A stretch of 64,000 bases of DNA from Porticoccaceae bacterium LTM1 (GTDB taxonomy: Bacteria > Pseudomonadota > Gammaproteobacteria > Pseudomonadales > Porticoccaceae): positions 1,128,501 to 1,192,500 of the forward strand of contig CP127080.1 in NCBI GenBank assembly GCA_030252795.1, written 5' to 3'. The first letter of the stretch is position 1, and every line of letters starts with the position of its first letter. This document shows positions 48,104 to 59,134 of the stretch, in pieces. The notes under the pieces were generated by a model that saw only the letters and a list, made by a program, of their open reading frames with translations, was not told the origin of the DNA and did not search any database. The position numbers and the translations under genes are program-made.

Positions 48104-48177
48104 GTCATTCCCGCGAAAGCGGGAATCCACCAGATCGCGCTGTTCGCGAGATGGATCCCCGCCTTCGCGGGGATGAC
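48104..48177. repeat. REP-type palindrome between kdsA and eno
   Basis: GTCATTCCCGCGAAAGCGGG (from 48104) faces CCCCGCCTTCGCGGGGATGAC-type right arm ending at 48177; the 26-nt arms pair with few mismatches and each arm also folds on itself. This GTCATTCCCGC motif is a common dispersed bacterial repeat. It separates the kdsA and eno messages. Confidence 0.75.
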
Positions 48178-48199
48178 AAAGACTTACTTTACGTTCTAG

Positions 48200-49504
<1,305 letters not shown>

Positions 49505-49510
49505 GTGAGA

Positions 49511-49591
49511 CGAGAGATGTGAGATGAGAGACGAGATGTCCGACTAACGCTCGGAGAAACTCGTCTCTCATCTATCGTCTCCCATCTCTCG
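49511..49591. repeat. GAGACGAGAGATG-type inverted repeat after eno, copy 1
   Basis: Arms 49511-49535 (CGAGAGATGTGAGATGAGAG...) and 49560-49591 pair over about 25 bp with a few gaps. It is built of short purine-rich units on one strand and pyrimidine-rich units on the other. A similar structure is at 55885-55988. It lies directly upstream of the eno terminator. Confidence 0.65.
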
Positions 49592-49594
49592 TAA

Positions 49595-49622
49595 ACGGCG
49601 AGGACTATCCTCGCCGTTTTTA
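49595..49622 (+). terminator. Rho-independent terminator after eno
   Basis: Perfect 10-bp stem ACGGCGAGGA-cta-TCCTCGCCGT followed by TTTTT, about 90 bp beyond the eno stop. Confidence 0.88.
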
Positions 49623-49664
49623 TTTAAATACACTACTAACAATGTACCAACACACCGAGAACCC

Positions 49665-49952
49665 ATGCGCTGGCTTTTGGCTGTATTAATTGTCCTGTTT
49701 CTAACCCTGCAATATCGATTGTGGGTGGGAGAGGGCAGTCTCGCCCAAAAGGTGGAGTTACAGCGTGCCGTAGCAGAACAGCAGGCCATTAACGCAGAGG
49801 CCGAAGCCCGCAACGAAACCATTGCCCGAGAAGTTCGCGCTCTCAATGACGGCCTCGAAGCCATCGAAGAGCGTGCTCGCAATGATCTTGGTTTGATCAA
49901 GGATGGCGAGACGTTCTATATGGTGATAGAGAAAGAGCCGAAAAAACCATGA
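49665..49952 (+). CDS. ftsB: Cell division protein FtsB
   Basis: 95 residues. Bitopic divisome protein that forms a complex with FtsL and FtsQ. One N-terminal membrane helix (WLLAVLIVLFLTLQYRLWVG), a coiled-coil (about 25-65, VELQRAVAEQQAINAEAEARN) and the conserved C-terminal IEERARNDLGLIKDGETFYMV. ATG at 49665 with GAGA. The stop overlaps the ispD ATG by 4 bp. Confidence 0.94.
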   Translation: MRWLLAVLIVLFLTLQYRLWVGEGSLAQKVELQRAVAEQQAINAEAEARNETIAREVRALNDGLEAIEERARNDLGLIKDGETFYMVIEKEPKKP

Positions 49953-50662
49953 CCGAACCTAAGTTTTGGGTAGTTGTACCTGCTGCAGGTGTAGGTCGCC
50001 GTTTTGGTGGTGATCAGCCAAAACAGTACTATCCCCTCAATGGCAAGACCGTGGCGGAGTGGACGCTTAGTCGTCTGCTTTCTGTAAGTCGTGTTGCCGG
50101 ATGTGTTGTCGCGATCAGTGATGCGGATCAGCATTGGGCAAAGCTCGGAATTAACGACTCAAGAGTTATTTTGACTACAGGTGGTGCGGAGCGCTCCGAT
50201 ACGGTCTATCAGGGGTTACTCGCATTAACAGAATTGGCCAGCCCAAATGACTGGGTGCTGGTCCATGATATTGCCCGTCCCTGTGTGCGAGCAGCAGATA
50301 TCGAGCGAATGATGGATGCACTTGCAGTAGACGCTGTCGGCGGTATTCTCGCTGCTCCTATGGCTGACACGGTAAAGCGGGTGTCCGGTGGTAATTGCAT
50401 TGCTGCTACGGAAGATCGCAGCCAGCTTTGGGCGGCTATGACCCCACAGATGTTTCGTTATTCACTGCTGCGAGATGCTTTGTTACAGGCCAAAAATAAA
50501 GACTTTCAGCCCACTGATGAGTCCTCGGCTGTTGAGCAACTGGGTGTGTCGCCAAAAGTGATTGCTGGCCAGCGTGACAATATCAAAATTACCAACCGCG
50601 AAGACCTTGCAATTGCCGAGGCTATTCTGCAGGTCCAAATTCAACAGAAGGAAGACCACTGA
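49949..50662 (+). CDS. ispD: 2-C-methyl-D-erythritol 4-phosphate cytidylyltransferase
   Basis: 237 residues. Third step of the MEP pathway. Nucleotide-binding [50 protein letters not shown] and the C-terminal [15 protein letters not shown]. Overlaps ftsB by ATGA and is 2 bp from ispF, a translationally coupled ftsB-ispD-ispF operon. Confidence 0.96.
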   Translation: MTEPKFWVVVPAAGVGRRFGGDQPKQYYPLNGKTVAEWTLSRLLSVSRVAGCVVAISDADQHWAKLGINDSRVILTTGGAERSDTVYQGLLALTELASPNDWVLVHDIARPCVRAADIERMMDALAVDAVGGILAAPMADTVKRVSGGNCIAATEDRSQLWAAMTPQMFRYSLLRDALLQAKNKDFQPTDESSAVEQLGVSPKVIAGQRDNIKITNREDLAIAEAILQVQIQQKEDH

Positions 50663-50664
50663 TC

Positions 50665-51135
50665 ATGAGAATTGGTCACGGCTACGATGTGCATGCTTTT
50701 GGCCCAGGCGATCACCTGATGTTGGGTGGTGTAGCGATTCCTTATCGCCAGGGATTTGTTGCCCATTCCGATGGTGATGTGCTGGTTCACGCTCTCTGTG
50801 ATGCGCTGCTGGGCGCGGCTGGCCTTGGGGATATAGGGCGCCATTTTCCCGATACCGATCCGCAGTACAAAGGTGCTGACAGTCGACAGTTGTTGCGACA
50901 TGTCATGAAATTGCTGACAGAGCGCGGTTGGAAGTTGGGCAATGCGGATATAACCATCGTTGCCCAGGCACCGAAAATGGCGCCTCATATTGAAGCGATG
51001 AGCGCCAATCTTGCGGAAGATATGTCAGCCAATAGTGGCCAGGTCAACGTCAAAGCGACCACTACGGAAAAGCTTGGCTTTGAAGGTCGCAAGGAAGGCA
51101 TTGCCTGTCATGCGGTTGTGTTGATTGTGACATAA
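50665..51135 (+). CDS. ispF: 2-C-methyl-D-erythritol 2,4-cyclodiphosphate synthase
   Basis: 156 residues. Trimeric zinc enzyme of the MEP pathway. Motifs: [11 protein letters not shown] (zinc Asp and His), [20 protein letters not shown] (third ligand His), [18 protein letters not shown] and [19 protein letters not shown]. Directly after ispD. The pathway enzyme Dxr is at 26.4 kb. Confidence 0.97.
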   Translation: MRIGHGYDVHAFGPGDHLMLGGVAIPYRQGFVAHSDGDVLVHALCDALLGAAGLGDIGRHFPDTDPQYKGADSRQLLRHVMKLLTERGWKLGNADITIVAQAPKMAPHIEAMSANLAEDMSANSGQVNVKATTTEKLGFEGRKEGIACHAVVLIVT

Positions 51136-51144
51136 CATCTGTTG

Positions 51145-51202
51145 GGTGCGCCGTGCGCACCATTGTTGGTATGCCAGTTTAACTCGGTGCGCCTGGCGCA
51201 CC
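51145..51202. repeat. Twin GGTGCGC palindromes between ispF and truD
   Basis: GGTGCGC-cgt-GCGCACC (51145-51161) and GGTGCGC-ctg-GCGCACC (51186-51202), same stem and different loops, 24 bp apart. This is typical of REP doublets of the GGTGCGCC class. Confidence 0.7.
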
Positions 51203-51237
51203 TTACAATTACAGTTATTTTGAGTTACGAAGCCTTA

Positions 51238-52275
51238 ATGTCAGACTATTCGTTGGATTTTCCTTTTGCCCACGGCGAGCCACTGGGCTCTGCTTCCTTC
51301 AGAAGTGTACCGGAAGACTTTGTTGTGGATGAGAGCCTCGGGTTTGAGCCACAGGGCAATGGTGAACACCTGCTGCTGCATATCCAAAAGCGCAACCAGA
51401 ACACCCGTTGGGTAGCTGAGCAGTTGGCTCAGATAGCAGACATTAAAGCCATGGATGTTGGCTATTGCGGCATGAAAGACCGCCGAGCGGTAACCAGCCA
51501 GTGGTTCAGCCTGTATCTGCCCAAAAAGGAGTTAAACCTCCAAGCTGTTGAAGCCTTGGAGGGGGTGACCTTGCTGGCCAGTGGCCGTCATCCCAAAAAG
51601 CTGCGCCGCGGTGATCACCAGAGCAATCACTTCATTATCCGTCTGCGGGAATTGACTGCGGATCACTCTTTGCTCGAGCAACGTCTGGCATTCATAGCTG
51701 AACAGGGCGTGCCCAACTATTTTGGCGAGCAGCGGTTTGGGCATGACGCTGGCAACCTCCGGGAATTTGAACAGAAATTTGTTGGTCAGTCCGGTGATGC
51801 CCGATCCCGTAACCGACAGCGCGGCCGCCGCGGTGGTCGCTCCTCAGGTGGTGGTCAATCCGGAATTTATTTGTCTGCGGGGCGCTCGTACCTGTTTAAT
51901 CGAATTCTGGCCACTCGTATGAAGCAGCATTCCTGGAATAAGCCTCTGGAAGGGGAAGAGCTGCCAACAGGTGCGATGTGGGGGCGAGGGCGTCACCAGG
52001 GCAGTGAGGCGAGAGTTGCGCTGGAGCAGCAAGTTGCCGACAGTCTGCCCGGTTGGGGAGATGCACTGGAGCACAGTGGGCTCTCACAGGAACGACGCGA
52101 CCTGGTACTGCACCCGCAAAACCTGCAGTGGCAATTTGAGAGCAATGATCTGGTGTTGTCCTTCGGTTTGCTGCCTGGCTGCTTTGCCACCTCGGTACTG
52201 AGGGAGCTTACAGAGTTAAACACTGCACACTCGGGTCGTGATATAGTTGGTCACTTGGACAACCATAATAATTAA
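51238..52275 (+). CDS. truD: tRNA pseudouridine(13) synthase
   Basis: 345 residues. Makes pseudouridine 13 in tRNA-Glu. Catalytic Asp in YCGMKDRRAVTSQWFSL, FRSVPEDFVVDE at the N-terminus, PNYFGEQRFGHDAGN and the insertion-domain junction LSAGRSYLFNRILATRM. An Arg/Gly-rich segment (RSRNRQRGRRGGRSSGGGQ) sits just before that junction. ATG at 51238; the longer frame upstream would cover the palindrome doublet. surE, usually next, is absent. Confidence 0.95.
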   Translation: MSDYSLDFPFAHGEPLGSASFRSVPEDFVVDESLGFEPQGNGEHLLLHIQKRNQNTRWVAEQLAQIADIKAMDVGYCGMKDRRAVTSQWFSLYLPKKELNLQAVEALEGVTLLASGRHPKKLRRGDHQSNHFIIRLRELTADHSLLEQRLAFIAEQGVPNYFGEQRFGHDAGNLREFEQKFVGQSGDARSRNRQRGRRGGRSSGGGQSGIYLSAGRSYLFNRILATRMKQHSWNKPLEGEELPTGAMWGRGRHQGSEARVALEQQVADSLPGWGDALEHSGLSQERRDLVLHPQNLQWQFESNDLVLSFGLLPGCFATSVLRELTELNTAHSGRDIVGHLDNHNN

Positions 52276-52299
52276 TCTTGTGATACTCAGGAGTTACGT

Positions 52300-52983
52300 G
52301 TGAACAGCTTCGGGCTCTCTGCCAATGTCGGCGGTGTCGGCATGACCTCTCAGCGCACAAGGGAGCGCATGATTCAACGCCTGGTTGAGCAGGGCATCAA
52401 GAGTCAGAAAGTGCTCGATGTAATGCGAGTTACCCCCAGGCACCTGTTTCTGGATGAAGCACTTTCACATCGTGCCTACGAAGATACCGCACTGCCCATA
52501 GGTCACAAGCAGACCCTTTCCCAGCCTTATATCGTTGCTCGTATGACCGAGTTGTTATTGTCCCGCGGAAAACCGGGCAAGGTCCTGGAGATCGGCACTG
52601 GTTCCGGTTACCAGACGGCAGTGCTGGCACAATTGGTGGACAAGGTTTATTCGGTTGAGCGGATTGCTCCCCTGCTTTCGCGCTCTCGCGAATTATTGCG
52701 TCGTCTCGGCCACCGCAATGTTACAGCGTCACTTTCAGATGGCGGCTTTGGCTGGCCAGAATATGCGCCCTTTAACGGAATCATCAGTACCGCAGCCCCC
52801 CAGACCCTGCCACAGGAATTGCTCTATCAATTGGCACCTGATGGTATCCTGGTAATCCCGTTGGGGCCCGATGGTTATCAGGAGTTGTGTGTATTTACTC
52901 GCGAAGGTGATAGCAATAATTTTTCCGAAGAAGTTATTGAGCCGGTGCGTTTTGTACCTTTGCTCAGCGGTATCTCACGCTGA
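52300..52983 (+). CDS. pcm: Protein-L-isoaspartate O-methyltransferase
   Basis: 227 residues. Uses SAM to initiate repair of isoaspartyl residues. N-terminal [20 protein letters not shown] and [24 protein letters not shown] motif [19 protein letters not shown], and ERIAPL. GTG start at 52300 with CAGGAG. It is normally part of truD-surE-pcm-nlpD-rpoS; here it is next to truD without surE and separated from nlpD by popT. Confidence 0.95.
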   Translation: MNSFGLSANVGGVGMTSQRTRERMIQRLVEQGIKSQKVLDVMRVTPRHLFLDEALSHRAYEDTALPIGHKQTLSQPYIVARMTELLLSRGKPGKVLEIGTGSGYQTAVLAQLVDKVYSVERIAPLLSRSRELLRRLGHRNVTASLSDGGFGWPEYAPFNGIISTAAPQTLPQELLYQLAPDGILVIPLGPDGYQELCVFTREGDSNNFSEEVIEPVRFVPLLSGISR

Positions 52984-53031
52984 GTTGATAATTTTATTTT
53001 TAGTTGGAAGAGAATAAATTAAGGACAAGGA

Positions 53032-53967
53032 ATGCGACGACCGGTCGATTACCTGCTGTTGTTTTTAAAAGGCATTGCCATGGGTGCTGCAGATGTGGTT
53101 CCCGGAGTGTCCGGTGGAACTATCGCCTTTATCAGCGGTATTTATCAGGAATTTCTCAATTCTATTCGCTCAGTTAACCTGCAGTCTTTAAAGCTGTTAC
53201 GCAGTCATGGGATCGCTGCGTTCTGGTCGGCCATTAATGGTAATTTCCTGCTGGTTCTTTTTACTGGAATTCTGGTCAGTATTTTTTCTTTGGCCAAACT
53301 GGTCAGCTATTGTCTCGATGCATACCCGGTTTTGATCTGGTCGTTCTTTTTCGGACTGATCATAGCTTCAATTATCTGGATTACACGTAATCTCGGACGA
53401 TGGGGTATCGCCGAAGCCATGGCGGTTATGGCCGGCACAATCCTTTCTGCATTTTTATTTTACCTTCCTCCACTTGTTGTGGGCAGCTCTCCGCTGGCGA
53501 TATTTTGTGCTGGCGCCATAGCGATTTGCGCCATGATTTTGCCTGGAATATCTGGCAGTTTTATTCTGGTTTTATTGGGAATGTACGGTGTATTGATTGA
53601 TGCCATCAGTGCACTTGATTTTACTACACTGGCACTGTTTGCACTTGGTTGCGTGGTGGGGTTATTGTCTTTCTCACGTGTGCTGAGCTGGCTTTTGGAA
53701 CGCTATTACAGTGTTACATTGTCAACACTGGTGGGATTTCTCGCCGGGTCATTGGCCACAGTATGGCCGTGGAGAAATCCGCTGGAAGTGTTTTATACCT
53801 CTTCCGGAAAAGAGATCGTATTGGTGCAGGATAACCTGTTCCCATGGGAGTACTCTGAGCTATTGGGGCAGGATCCTCACACCTGGGTTGCTATGTTGTT
53901 AATGTTGTTTGGGGTTGTATTGGTTTTGGGGCTGGAACATATTGGTGGAAAGCGCGCCACCGTATAA
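53032..53967 (+). CDS. popT: DUF368 polytopic membrane protein, undecaprenyl phosphate translocase PopT-like
   Basis: 311 residues, about eight to nine membrane helices. Signature GAADVVPGVSGGTIAFISGIY at the N-terminus is repeated as MILPGISGSFILVLLGMY in the second half, an inverted duplication typical of DUF368. Members of DUF368 (PopT) recycle undecaprenyl phosphate across the inner membrane. ATG at 53032 with AAGGA. It sits between pcm and nlpD, and its stop is 3 bp before the nlpD GTG, which suggests co-transcription with peptidoglycan-related nlpD. Assignment is by family; activity is not shown here. Confidence 0.85.
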   Translation: MRRPVDYLLLFLKGIAMGAADVVPGVSGGTIAFISGIYQEFLNSIRSVNLQSLKLLRSHGIAAFWSAINGNFLLVLFTGILVSIFSLAKLVSYCLDAYPVLIWSFFFGLIIASIIWITRNLGRWGIAEAMAVMAGTILSAFLFYLPPLVVGSSPLAIFCAGAIAICAMILPGISGSFILVLLGMYGVLIDAISALDFTTLALFALGCVVGLLSFSRVLSWLLERYYSVTLSTLVGFLAGSLATVWPWRNPLEVFYTSSGKEIVLVQDNLFPWEYSELLGQDPHTWVAMLLMLFGVVLVLGLEHIGGKRATV

Positions 53968-53970
53968 AAA

Positions 53971-54864
53971 GTGAATATATTAAAGGGAAAGTCTACACAC
54001 TTTTTTCTAATTTCTCTGCTGCTGTTCAGTAGCGGATGTGCCCGTCATGCACCCGCTCCCATTTCCAGTAGGCCTGCGCCGCCAAAGGATCTGATCGACT
54101 ATCACGTGGTTTCCAGTGGTGAAACCCTTTATTCCATCGCCTGGCGCTATGAGCTTGATTATCAGCAACTGGCAAAGGCCAACGGTATTGCTGCACCGTA
54201 CACCATTTATTCGGGGCAGCGTCTCAATCTGGACCTGACTAAATCGGTAAATACCAACACGCCGAAAAATAGCAGCAGGCAGGCGGTCGTTGCCACTAAA
54301 CCCGGCGTTGCAGAAAGTAAGTCCAAGCCAACATCAAGTGCCAAACCTTCAGCATCGAAACCATCAGCTCCCAAACCGTCAACGGCCGGGACATCGTCAT
54401 CAACCGGCAATACATCCAGTAAGACAATAAAAACCATTAAACCTGCAGGCTCCAGCCCTGAAAGTAATGCAAAAAAAGTGGCGTCACTACCAAAAAGCTG
54501 GAGTTGGCAATGGCCGGCAAAAGGGCGGGTGTCCCGGCACTACGATTCCTCAAAGGTTTTTAAAGGAATTTATATTTCGTCCGGAAAAGGATCGAAAGTC
54601 GAGGCTGCAGGCCCCGGGGTGGTTGTGTATGCCGGCAGTGGTTTGCGTGGTTACGGTCAGTTAGTGATTGTGAAACACAGTGATACTTTCCTCAGTGCCT
54701 ATGCCAATAATCATCAAATATTGGTCGCTGAGGGGGAGATGGTGACCGCTGGTCAGAAAATAGCTGAGGTGGGTGGAGACATGGAGGATTCAAAGCGTCT
54801 CTATTTCGAGATCCGTAAAAACGGTAAACCCATAGATCCAGTAAGATTATTACCCCGGCAATAG
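53971..54864 (+). CDS. nlpD: NlpD-type lipoprotein, LysM and degenerate M23 (LytM) domain
   Basis: 297 residues. Lipobox LLLFSSGC gives an outer-membrane lipoprotein; one LysM domain (YHVVSSGETLYSIAWRYEL, about 44-90), a long Ser/Lys/Pro linker (about 95-165) and a C-terminal LytM domain. The zinc ligands are lost (GIYISSG for GIDI, LYFEIR for LHFEI), as in E. coli NlpD, which activates amidase AmiC instead of cutting itself. GTG start with no good Shine-Dalgarno, probably coupled to popT. rpoS promoters usually lie inside this gene. Confidence 0.92.
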   Translation: MNILKGKSTHFFLISLLLFSSGCARHAPAPISSRPAPPKDLIDYHVVSSGETLYSIAWRYELDYQQLAKANGIAAPYTIYSGQRLNLDLTKSVNTNTPKNSSRQAVVATKPGVAESKSKPTSSAKPSASKPSAPKPSTAGTSSSTGNTSSKTIKTIKPAGSSPESNAKKVASLPKSWSWQWPAKGRVSRHYDSSKVFKGIYISSGKGSKVEAAGPGVVVYAGSGLRGYGQLVIVKHSDTFLSAYANNHQILVAEGEMVTAGQKIAEVGGDMEDSKRLYFEIRKNGKPIDPVRLLPRQ

Positions 54865-54976
54865 GTTTTGACGCAGGAACTAATGAAATATTGCTAGACA
54901 ATTGTTCATAAAGTGATAGTGTTGAAGTCAGGTCAAGGATGATTAATTACCTAAAAAATCACTGGGGGTTTGGCAT

Positions 54977-55879
54977 ATGCTGGATAATGATTTTTTGGAA
55001 GGCGATATGGAGCAACTGGACGATTCACTGAAAAAGCCAGAACAGGTGCTCGACGCAGCCAGTCTTTACATGAAAGAGATTGGTTTTGTGCCCCTTCTCA
55101 CTGCGGAAGAGGAAGTTTTCTATTCCCGCAAATCCCGAAAAGGCTGTGAAGCCTCACGCAAACGAATGATCGAAAGTAACCTGCGCCTTGTGGTTAAAAT
55201 TGCGCGACGTTACGTTAATCGAGGTTTATCACTGCTTGATTTGATCGAAGAAGGCAATCTCGGTCTAATGAGGGCTGTTGAAAAATTCGACCCGGAATTG
55301 GGCTATCGATTCTCGACCTATGCAACCTGGTGGATTCGCCAGACGATTGAGAGGGCGCTGATGAACCAGACCCGAACCATTCGTTTGCCGATTCATGTGG
55401 TGAAGGAGATGAATGTCTATCTGAGGGCGGCGCGAAAGCTGTCACAGGAATTAGACCACGATCCTTCTGCCGAAGAAATTGCCACGCTACTCGATAAGCC
55501 TATTCAGGATGTTTACCGCATGCTGGGTTTGAATGAGCGTGTCAGTTCAGTAGATATTTCCCTCGGTCACGATAGTGATAAGACGCTGGTGGAAACCATT
55601 GCCGATCAGCATCGTTCCGATCCAGAAGAGCTGGTAGAAGATGGTGATCTGGTGCATGCACTTGAACACTGGCTGGATGAACTGCCGCAAAAGCAGCGTG
55701 AGGTAATTGCTCGTCGCTTTGGTCTCCAGGGTTATGAAATCTCAACTCTGGAGGAGGTAGGTAAAGAGATTGGTTTGACTCGGGAGCGGGTGCGCCAGAT
55801 TCAGGTTGAGGCGCTCAAACGGCTTCGGGAAATTGTCCAGAAACAGGGACTCGATAGCGAGACGTTGTTTGAGGAGTGA
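54977..55879 (+). CDS. rpoS: RNA polymerase sigma factor RpoS
   Basis: 300 residues, sigma-38 for stationary phase and general stress. Region 1.2/2 with [40 protein letters not shown] and region 2.4 [20 protein letters not shown]; region 3 [14 protein letters not shown]; region 4.2 helix-turn-helix [20 protein letters not shown]. About 30 residues shorter than Pseudomonas RpoS at the N-terminus. ATG at 54977. The nlpD-rpoS pairing separates it from RpoD and RpoH. Confidence 0.95.
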   Translation: MLDNDFLEGDMEQLDDSLKKPEQVLDAASLYMKEIGFVPLLTAEEEVFYSRKSRKGCEASRKRMIESNLRLVVKIARRYVNRGLSLLDLIEEGNLGLMRAVEKFDPELGYRFSTYATWWIRQTIERALMNQTRTIRLPIHVVKEMNVYLRAARKLSQELDHDPSAEEIATLLDKPIQDVYRMLGLNERVSSVDISLGHDSDKTLVETIADQHRSDPEELVEDGDLVHALEHWLDELPQKQREVIARRFGLQGYEISTLEEVGKEIGLTRERVRQIQVEALKRLREIVQKQGLDSETLFEE

Positions 55880-55884
55880 TCGTC

Positions 55885-55988
55885 CGAGAGACGAGAGACG
55901 AGAGACAAAAAAGCCGCCTTAAAAGGCGGCTTTTTTGGTTTCTGGGGGGCGGGATTTTACATCTCCCATCTCCCATTCCCATCTCTCG
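55885..55988. repeat. GAGACGAGAGA-type inverted repeat around the rpoS/fdxA terminator, copy 2
   Basis: CGAGAGACGAGAGACGAGAG (55885-55904) faces a pyrimidine arm CATCTCCCATCTCCCATTCC...TCTCTCG (55960-55988), with the terminator nested inside. It resembles the element after eno. Confidence 0.6.
55911..55936. terminator. Bidirectional terminator between rpoS and fdxA
   Basis: AAGCCGCCTT/AAGGCGGCTT perfect 10-bp stem with A tract before and T tract after, between two convergent genes. Confidence 0.9.
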
Positions 55989-55994
55989 ATAATG

Positions 55995-56318
55995 TTATCT
56001 CTCGAGCAATGCCAGCTTGCCGGGCTTACCATCCCACTCAGCAGCATCTTCAGGCGCGTCTTTTTTCTCGGTGATGTTAGGCCACTCTTCAGCCAGTTCG
56101 GCGTTCAGTTCAATAAACACTTCCTGGCCCTCAGGCATTTCGTCTTCGGAGAAGATCGCATCAACAGGGCACTCTGGCTCGCACAGGGCGCAGTCAATGC
56201 ACTCGTCCGGGTGGATAACGAGGAAGTTGGGGCCTTCGTAAAAGCAATCCACCGGGCACACTTCAACGCAATCTGTGTGTTTGCACTTGATGCAGTTTTC
56301 ACCGACCACAAAGGCCAT
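55995..56318 (-). CDS. fdxA: Seven-iron ferredoxin FdxA
   Basis: 107 residues. Carries one [3Fe-4S] and one [4Fe-4S] cluster: N-terminal [18 protein letters not shown] and [16 protein letters not shown]; the C-terminal tail (about 60-107) is the Azotobacter/Pseudomonas FdI type. A low-potential electron carrier; the partner is unknown here. ATG at 56318. The mutS-fdxA-rpoS neighbourhood is the Pseudomonas-type arrangement; its start lies 55 bp beyond the mutS stop. Confidence 0.95.
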   Translation of the reverse strand: MAFVVGENCIKCKHTDCVEVCPVDCFYEGPNFLVIHPDECIDCALCEPECPVDAIFSEDEMPEGQEVFIELNAELAEEWPNITEKKDAPEDAAEWDGKPGKLALLER

Positions 56319-56373
56319 AACTCACTTCTCCTGACTAAAATCTTTAATGCGCCGCAACGGCTAAAGCCGGGCA

Positions 56374-58977
56374 TTATACCTTTTTCGACAATTCTTGCAG
56401 CTCATACAGCGCATCCAACGCCTGCCTGGGTGTCAGGTTGTTGGGATCAATGGCGGTAATGGCTTCGCGCAGTTTTTGTCCGCCCTGATCGCTGAACAGT
56501 TCTGCCTGTGCTGGTTGAAGCAGTGCACTGGGCGGTTGTTTGGCAACATGATTTTTGGGGGTTTTCAGGCTGCCAGCTTCCAATACAGCCAACTCTTGAC
56601 GAGCCAGTTCAAGGACCTGGTTTGGCAAGCCGGCGAGTTTGGCGACCTGTATTCCATAGCTCTGACTGGCCGGCCCCTCCTGAACGGCGTGCAAAAACAC
56701 AATGCTGTCGTTGTATTCGGTAGCATCCAGGTGAACATTAACCACTGTCGGCATTTTTTCCGGCAGCGAGGTCAATTCAAAGTAGTGAGTCGCAAAGAGG
56801 GTAAAGGCGCGAACCTGCTCAGCAAGGTGAATGGCACAGGCCCAGGCCAGGGACAAGCCGTCAAAGGTGCTGGTACCGCGACCAATTTCATCCATCAACA
56901 CCAGGCTGCGGTCTGTGGCGTTGTGGAGAATGTTGGCGGTCTCTGTCATTTCGACCATGAAGGTGGAGCGGCCACCGGCCAAATCATCGGAAGAGCCGAT
57001 ACGGGTAAAGATTCGATCCACCAAGCCAATAGAGGCGCTTTCTGCTGGGACAGGACTGCCAATATGGGCCAGCAATGTAATCAGCGCGGCCTGGCGCATA
57101 TAGGTCGATTTACCGCCCATGTTGGGGCCGGTGATGATCAGCATGCGGCGCTGGTCATGGAAATTGAGGTCGTTGGCAACGAAGGGGGAATCCAGCACCT
57201 GTTCCACCACAGGGTGGCGCCCACTGCGAATGGAAATGCCAGGTTCGTCACTTAACTGTGGTTCCACAAAACTGAGGCAGTCCGCTCGCTCTGCCAGATT
57301 TGCCAGAACGTCCAGTTCCGAGACAGCGGCAGCACAAACCTGCAGTGGACCCAAGTCTTCGTTGAGGCGCTCAATCAGCTCTTCGTAAAGGGCCTTCTCA
57401 CGAGCCAAGGCCCGGCTTTTTGCCGAAAGGGCCTTATCCTCAAACTCTTTGAGTTCGGGGGTAATAAAGCGCTCGGCATTTTTCAGGGTCTGGCGACGCT
57501 GGTAATCCATAGGCGCCTGATCAGAATTGGCCTTGGTGATCTCGATGTAGTAGCCGTGTACGCGGTTGTACCCGACTTTCAATGTGGAAATGCCGGTACG
57601 CTGGCGTTCGCGGGTTTCCAATTGAACCAGGTAATCACCGGCATTGGCGCTGATGTTGCGCAGCTCATCCAGTTCTTCGTCATAGCCTTCGGCAATGACG
57701 CCACCGTCGCGAATTACAACGGGCGGGTTTTCAATTACGGCACGGTGTAACAGGTCAACCAGCTCGGGAAACTCGCTGGCTTCTTCAGCTAGTTGCTTGA
57801 GTTGCGGGGCGGCAGCGTTTCGTAAATCGGATTGAATCTGTGGCAGTACTGCCAGTGAATCGCGAAGCCTGGTCAGGTCACGGGGACGTGCCGAGCGCAG
57901 CGCTACTCGACCGAGAATGCGCTCCATATCACCTACCTGACGAAGGGACTCCGCAACCACTTCGTAGCGATAGTTGTCCCGCAAATGGGCAATGGCCTGT
58001 TGGCGATTGACCAGGGTTTTCAGGTTGCGCAGCGGGCGATTCAGCCAGCGTTGCAGCAGCCGTCCACCCATGGCAGTGGACGTATTGTCCATCACCGACA
58101 TCAGGGTGTTGTCCTGTCCGCCACCGAGATTGAGGTCAATCTCCAGATTGCGGCGAGTTGCGGCATCTAGAATCACGCTGTCGTCGCGGTTCTCGACGGA
58201 GATGCCGCGAATGTGGGGCAGGTCGGTGCGCTGGGTCTCTTTGGCGTACTGCAGCAGGCAACCGGCAGCCTGAATGGCAATGGCCAGCCCTTCACAGCCA
58301 AAGCCTGACAAGTCGTGGGTACCGAACTGGCTGGTAAGCTGGCGCTCGGCAGTTTCGGTATCAAACTCCCAGGGCGGGCGGCGGCGAACGCCGGTGCGGT
58401 GCTCAATATTGCTGAAATAGGGGAAATCTTCGCTGACCAATAACTCGGCGGGATTGAGGCGCTGCAACTCCCCCAGCAGACCTTCGGTGCCGATCAGCTC
58501 CTGAACCAATAGACGGCCGCTGCCAATATCCAGGGTGGCGATACCAAAGAACTCTCCCTGACAGCTTACCGCCGCCAGCAGATTGTCGCGCCGCTCTTCA
58601 AGCAGGGCTTCATCGCTGATGGTGCCGGGGGTGACGATGCGCATCACTTTGCGCTCCACGGGTCCTTTGCTGGTGGCCGGGTCGCCCACCTGCTCACAGA
58701 TGGCGACAGATACACCTTGTTTTACCAAGCGGGCCAGGTAGCCTTCAACTGCATGGTAGGGGACACCTGCCATTGGAATCGGATTGCCACCGGATTTGCC
58801 TCGGGCAGTCAGGGTGACATCCAGCAGCTGGGCGGCGCGCTTGGCATCGTCGAAAAACAGTTCGTAAAAATCGCCCATACGGTAGAACACCATCTCGTTG
58901 GGGTGCTCTGCCTTAATGCGCAGGTACTGTTGCATCATGGGAGTGTGTTGGTCGAGCGAGGCCTGGAGTGCAGTCAT
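56374..58977 (-). CDS. mutS: DNA mismatch repair protein MutS
   Basis: 867 residues. Recognises mismatches and recruits MutL. N-terminal mismatch-binding domain with the Phe-x-Glu motif in [20 protein letters not shown], core and clamp domains, and the C-terminal ABC-type ATPase with Walker [39 protein letters not shown] and Walker [17 protein letters not shown]. Full length. ATG at 58977, divergent from pncC. Confidence 0.97.
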   Translation of the reverse strand: MTALQASLDQHTPMMQQYLRIKAEHPNEMVFYRMGDFYELFFDDAKRAAQLLDVTLTARGKSGGNPIPMAGVPYHAVEGYLARLVKQGVSVAICEQVGDPATSKGPVERKVMRIVTPGTISDEALLEERRDNLLAAVSCQGEFFGIATLDIGSGRLLVQELIGTEGLLGELQRLNPAELLVSEDFPYFSNIEHRTGVRRRPPWEFDTETAERQLTSQFGTHDLSGFGCEGLAIAIQAAGCLLQYAKETQRTDLPHIRGISVENRDDSVILDAATRRNLEIDLNLGGGQDNTLMSVMDNTSTAMGGRLLQRWLNRPLRNLKTLVNRQQAIAHLRDNYRYEVVAESLRQVGDMERILGRVALRSARPRDLTRLRDSLAVLPQIQSDLRNAAAPQLKQLAEEASEFPELVDLLHRAVIENPPVVIRDGGVIAEGYDEELDELRNISANAGDYLVQLETRERQRTGISTLKVGYNRVHGYYIEITKANSDQAPMDYQRRQTLKNAERFITPELKEFEDKALSAKSRALAREKALYEELIERLNEDLGPLQVCAAAVSELDVLANLAERADCLSFVEPQLSDEPGISIRSGRHPVVEQVLDSPFVANDLNFHDQRRMLIITGPNMGGKSTYMRQAALITLLAHIGSPVPAESASIGLVDRIFTRIGSSDDLAGGRSTFMVEMTETANILHNATDRSLVLMDEIGRGTSTFDGLSLAWACAIHLAEQVRAFTLFATHYFELTSLPEKMPTVVNVHLDATEYNDSIVFLHAVQEGPASQSYGIQVAKLAGLPNQVLELARQELAVLEAGSLKTPKNHVAKQPPSALLQPAQAELFSDQGGQKLREAITAIDPNNLTPRQALDALYELQELSKKV

Positions 58978-59134
58978 GCGTTTTTATACTTGGTTTGAAG
59001 AATGTGAGGCTGCAAATTCTACGGGATTGCGCGGTCGGAAAAAACCGAGTGATCGCGAATCGTTCGTCAATCTTTGTTCACGGTGTTGGCTGGTGGGTAG
59101 GAATCTGCGGTCGGGATCTTCATAATTGGCATCT

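Noticed and set aside
53971-54864. nlpD as an active peptidoglycan hydrolase
   Set aside because: Zinc-binding His and Asp residues are replaced in the LytM domain, as in known activator-type NlpD.
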